From the NCBI GenBank assembly GCA_021816935.1, contig JAKAWR010000013.1, forward strand, positions 1-55,038: a DNA stretch of 55,038 nt, read 5' to 3'. The position numbers and the translations under genes are program-made. This document shows, one piece after another, positions 53,976 through 55,038 of this stretch. Source of the DNA: Actinomycetes bacterium (GTDB taxonomy: Bacteria; Actinomycetota; Acidimicrobiia; Acidimicrobiales; JAMCPL01). Position 1 is the first letter of the stretch. The number at the start of each line of letters is the position of its first letter. The notes below the pieces were generated by a model. The model worked only from the letters and a program-made list of their open reading frames with translations, searched no databases and was not told where the DNA came from.

Positions 53976-54992
53976 TCAATCCTTGATTGTAAAGTAGAAG
54001 GGCGGGCTGTAGATGGGCTCCACCTTGCCAATAAGCGGCTCCATAAAGGGGAAAAACGGCGCACTCTTGCAGATTCCGTAACAAGGTCTAGAGCCGATCA
54101 TCGGGGGCAGACTCGCCGCCTCATAGCAGGAGGCAACACCGCAATTACTTGGAGGCACATACGCCCCTGAGGGGATGATCGCCGTTACGCTGTAGCGTCC
54201 TGGTGGTGGTACGGGACTAGGACGAATCGGACCTACCCCTGGTAATGGTATTGGTGGGAGTGACCCGATCGCAAGGTCGCCGCCTCCTGTATTGTTACTG
54301 GTTGATTTTCCAGGCAGGATCAAGGTGGGCCAGCCTATTTGACAAGCCGACACACCGGGAATGGCTCGAACTGGAACTGGTCTCGCACCGCCACCCCCGA
54401 TAGAACCACCTACATAGGTAATATCATCTACATGGATAACTCTGCCTGAAGAGTTTCTCACAATGTAGGCGGGAAGGCAGTCACCGATGGCGCTACCATT
54501 CGTTCCAGGAAATGGAGCCTCATCGAGGATTGAGCATGGTCGACGCGACACGTTGCGCACAACAGCTCCAAACATAATCTCCTCGTGCAGGGTAACAGTT
54601 TTACTGAAATCAGCCCCACCCCCGGACATGCTTACGAACCTCAGGTCGCCCGGTGCGCAAATCGGATGTTCATAATAGGCACGATTGGTAAGGACCCCTT
54701 TATTGTCGACTGTTCCTCCTGCGACTGCTGTGTCTCTGTTAAGATACAACGATCCAGCCTGGGACAGCCTGGGGTCCTGTTTCGCGAGCTTCTTCCAAGG
54801 TGGCGAAGGAGGCAGAGAAAAAGGGGGCTGGCGCATTGGCAGTTTTGGCTGGGGCGGGTAGTGAAAGCCCTTCCAAGGCTCGCTGTTTGCACACGAGACG
54901 AGGCTCAATGCAAGGCCAATCGCAAGCAGGAATATGATCTTCTGCCTGTGTACCGCCTGTGGTGCGGGTGGGCTACCTGGGCGCATCTTCAT
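53976..54992 (-). CDS. putative lipoprotein of unknown function
   Basis: 338 aa with a lipoprotein signal: basic N-terminus, hydrophobic IIFLLAIGLALSLVSC with the lipobox LVSC and Cys at residue 34. The mature part starts with a Pro-rich linker (YPPQPKLPMRQPPFSLPPSP). The remainder has eight further cysteines (ICAPGD, RPCSIL, GDCLPA, SACQIG, NCGVASCYEA, RPCYGICKS), a Gly-rich YVGGSIGGGGA and strand-rich segments such as VTLHEEIMFGAVVRNVS. Not recognised as a family. Codon usage is less GC-biased than its neighbours, consistent with recent acquisition. It would sit on the outer face of the membrane. Confidence 0.8.
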   Translation of the reverse strand: MKMRPGSPPAPQAVHRQKIIFLLAIGLALSLVSCANSEPWKGFHYPPQPKLPMRQPPFSLPPSPPWKKLAKQDPRLSQAGSLYLNRDTAVAGGTVDNKGVLTNRAYYEHPICAPGDLRFVSMSGGGADFSKTVTLHEEIMFGAVVRNVSRRPCSILDEAPFPGTNGSAIGDCLPAYIVRNSSGRVIHVDDITYVGGSIGGGGARPVPVRAIPGVSACQIGWPTLILPGKSTSNNTGGGDLAIGSLPPIPLPGVGPIRPSPVPPPGRYSVTAIIPSGAYVPPSNCGVASCYEAASLPPMIGSRPCYGICKSAPFFPFMEPLIGKVEPIYSPPFYFTIKD

Positions 54993-55038
54993 TGTGTCAC
55001 CGCCATGGTTTTCAAGGGATAAGAGGCAGGTGTAGACG

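Overview
The window comes from a high-GC actinobacterium. The evidence is a PafE/Bpa-type proteasome activator, F420 biosynthesis genes (cofD-cofE), a dTDP-rhamnose/WbbL-like wall cluster beside them in an arrangement resembling mycobacterial fbiA-fbiB-manB-wbbL-rmlD, and two type I glutamine synthetases with a GlnR-like orphan regulator. A deep-branching lineage such as Acidimicrobiia fits, but that placement is inference. Two start-signal styles coexist. Many start codons overlap the upstream stop as GTGA, ATGA or TGATG. Others have no Shine-Dalgarno and sit 6-8 nt after a TAnnnT box, suggesting leaderless mRNAs.

Layout. 1-9.1 kb: a secreted kelch/Fn3 protein cut by the window edge, a LysR regulator, an alkaline-phosphatase-superfamily enzyme, an 828-aa secreted protein built from Cys-pair repeats, and an Rrf2 regulator. 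9.1-12.1 kb: an SDR oxidoreductase and two unknown genes; two copies of a MITE-like inverted-repeat element bracket one of them. 12.4-16.8 kb: pafE-dnaE. 17-22.6 kb: a large multidomain surface protein coupled to an anchored protein, a group-2 sigma factor and a CAU tRNA. 23-25 kb: an ABC exporter pair. 25.3-38.2 kb: cofD-cofE, an epimerase, an NDP-sugar pyrophosphorylase, a membrane-tethered repeat protein, MmgE/PrpD, a second ABC pair, serS, a WbbL-like glycosyltransferase, rmlD and rmlB. 38.3-42.2 kb: a giant secreted double esterase carrying the same C-terminal module as the 17-kb surface protein. 42.3-49.3 kb: birA and a nitrogen cluster (alpha-type glutamine synthetase plus GlnR-like regulator, and amtB-glnB-beta-type glnA), with an IS5-like MITE between the two halves. 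49.6-55 kb: an acyl-CoA carboxylase alpha subunit, a ladder of 14-bp stop/start repeats leading into a small unknown gene, an M20 amidohydrolase and a lower-GC lipoprotein.

The most unusual signals are: (1) the 14-bp stop/start ladder at 51414-51504; (2) the Cys-pair repeat secreted proteins; (3) a surface module of about 130 residues shared by two unrelated secreted proteins; (4) two non-autonomous TIR elements; (5) low-complexity Gly/Ala/Ser insertions in several housekeeping enzymes; and (6) an RmlB-like enzyme with Cys in place of the usual catalytic Asp.
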